Part shown: positions 63,524 through 64,000 of the stretch, piece after piece
Layout of the letters: each line of letters opens with the position of its first letter
Position numbering within the stretch: position 1 is the stretch's first letter
NCBI RefSeq assembly: GCF_024199925.1
Contig: NZ_JANADR010000001.1
Span: 1,922,001 to 1,986,000, forward strand
Origin: Bradyrhizobium sp. CCGUVB1N3
GTDB taxonomy: Bacteria > Pseudomonadota > Alphaproteobacteria > Rhizobiales > Xanthobacteraceae
DNA length: 64,000 nt
Direction: 5' to 3'
Program-made: the position numbers and the translations under genes
The notes under the pieces: model-generated
What the model was told of the DNA's origin: nothing
The model's input: the letters and a program-made list of their open reading frames with translations, nothing else
Databases searched by the model: none

Positions 63524-63719
63524 GGTCGCCGCAGGTTCTTTCCCGTGACTCACTACTTTAATTGGCGGCACACGCCCTCGCCTTCGCTCAACTGGGCCAC
63601 AATATCTTGTGCTGCCAGTCGAGGCGGCGATGGGGTTGATTTCGAGGAATCAGATTTGGCATCGGGCAAAAGTCGCTCCGCACCGCCAACCTCGACCGCT
63701 GCGCTCGCAATGACGGGAG

Positions 63720-64000
63720 CTACGGCGCCCCGAAGTCCCTTGGCGTGAAGGTGAGGTCCAGCACCTTCCACTCCTCGTACTTGTCGGCCGGCAGCATGGT
63801 GTAGGGCTGGCAGGCCTGCAGCGCGGCCTTGGCGGCCTGCATCAGGGCGAGGCCCTTGGCGGGCGATGCGCTGGCCTCGATCAGCGCGGGGACGGTGGCG
63901 AGCTGGCCGTCGCTTGTCATGAATGTGCGCATCTTGATGTGCACCTTGTCGGACGGCGCGATCGTCTCCGGCAGCTTGGCGCAGTTTCGCAAGTGACGGC
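63720..64000 (-). CDS. TolA/TonB C-terminus-like protein, 5' end beyond the window
   Basis: The frame is open to the right edge, so only about 93 C-terminal residues are visible. RNCAKLPETIAPSDKVHIK, LMQAAKAALQACQPYTMLP, KYEEWKVLDLTFTPRDF form a TolA-C/TonB-like alpha-beta domain as in Bradyrhizobium TolA-related proteins, with the usual Cys pair. No tolB or pal gene follows it, so it is unlikely to be the tol-pal tolA. Confidence 0.65.
   Translation of the reverse strand, partial: RHLRNCAKLPETIAPSDKVHIKMRTFMTSDGQLATVPALIEASASPAKGLALMQAAKAALQACQPYTMLPADKYEEWKVLDLTFTPRDFGAP

Overview
The window looks like chromosome of an alphaproteobacterium of the Rhizobiales, most likely Bradyrhizobium or a close relative. 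The base composition is visibly GC-rich. The gene set and order fit that group (rnr-DUF983-NUDIX-rpmG, divK-pleD, DUF3572-dinB, clpS/clpA, mipZ-panC, EipB, phasin). The intergenic gaps carry families of short palindromic repeats of the kind that crowd Bradyrhizobium genomes. No rRNA, tRNA or CRISPR array was seen. Two genes are cut by the window edges: topA on the left, and a TolA/TonB-C-terminus-like gene on the right.

Layout. 1-9.2 kb is a core block on the plus strand: topA, rnr, a DUF983 protein, a NUDIX hydrolase, a flavin monooxygenase, rpmG with its own promoter and terminator, and a membrane protein of unknown function; one small membrane-protein gene runs the other way. 9.2-23 kb is accessory DNA. 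It holds a Cache-domain gene between perfect inverted repeats, an ankyrin protein, a diheme cytochrome c with a PQQ dehydrogenase carrying a lanthanide-type Asp-x-Asp signature, a GH1/symporter/membrane-fusion operon, and a GH3 glycosidase. It ends in a DUF6745 gene and a small partner. A chimeric junction at about 14.96 kb shows that this interval arose by tandem duplication or by single-crossover integration of a related circle. Both glycosidase genes are damaged: GH1 by a CT-repeat frameshift, GH3 by a stop codon in its apparent export leader.

23-31 kb holds an ammonium transporter, an MFS pump with a divergent TetR regulator and two matching operators, pleD-divK, and DUF3572-dinB. 30.7-38.5 kb carries housekeeping and envelope genes: two RidA proteins around eipB, GDPD, an acyltransferase-like protein, a HIT protein, trmO, and a transglycosylase-azlC-azlD operon. 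38.5-44.4 kb has a HAD phosphatase, an aldoxime dehydratase/nitrilase pair under a divergent AraC regulator, a prokaryotic ionotropic-glutamate-receptor-like channel, and small secreted or membrane proteins. 44.5-55 kb has clpA, clpS, a phasin with two PhaR-type sites, a SPOR-tailed D,D-carboxypeptidase, a membrane J-protein, a VWA protein, an alpha/beta hydrolase and mipZ. 55.3-64 kb has panC followed by many conserved proteins of unknown function, a GST, a DUF3829 protein and a chorismate mutase.

Themes: envelope and cell-cycle functions (mipZ, divK/pleD, EipB, SPOR proteins, transglycosylase) sit among metabolic islands for alcohol oxidation, beta-glucosides and aldoxime/nitrile. No clear new defence or secretion system was found. 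The most unusual points are the duplicated hotspot, the decaying glycosidases, the mobile Cache gene and the glutamate-receptor-like channel beside the aldoxime-nitrile cluster.
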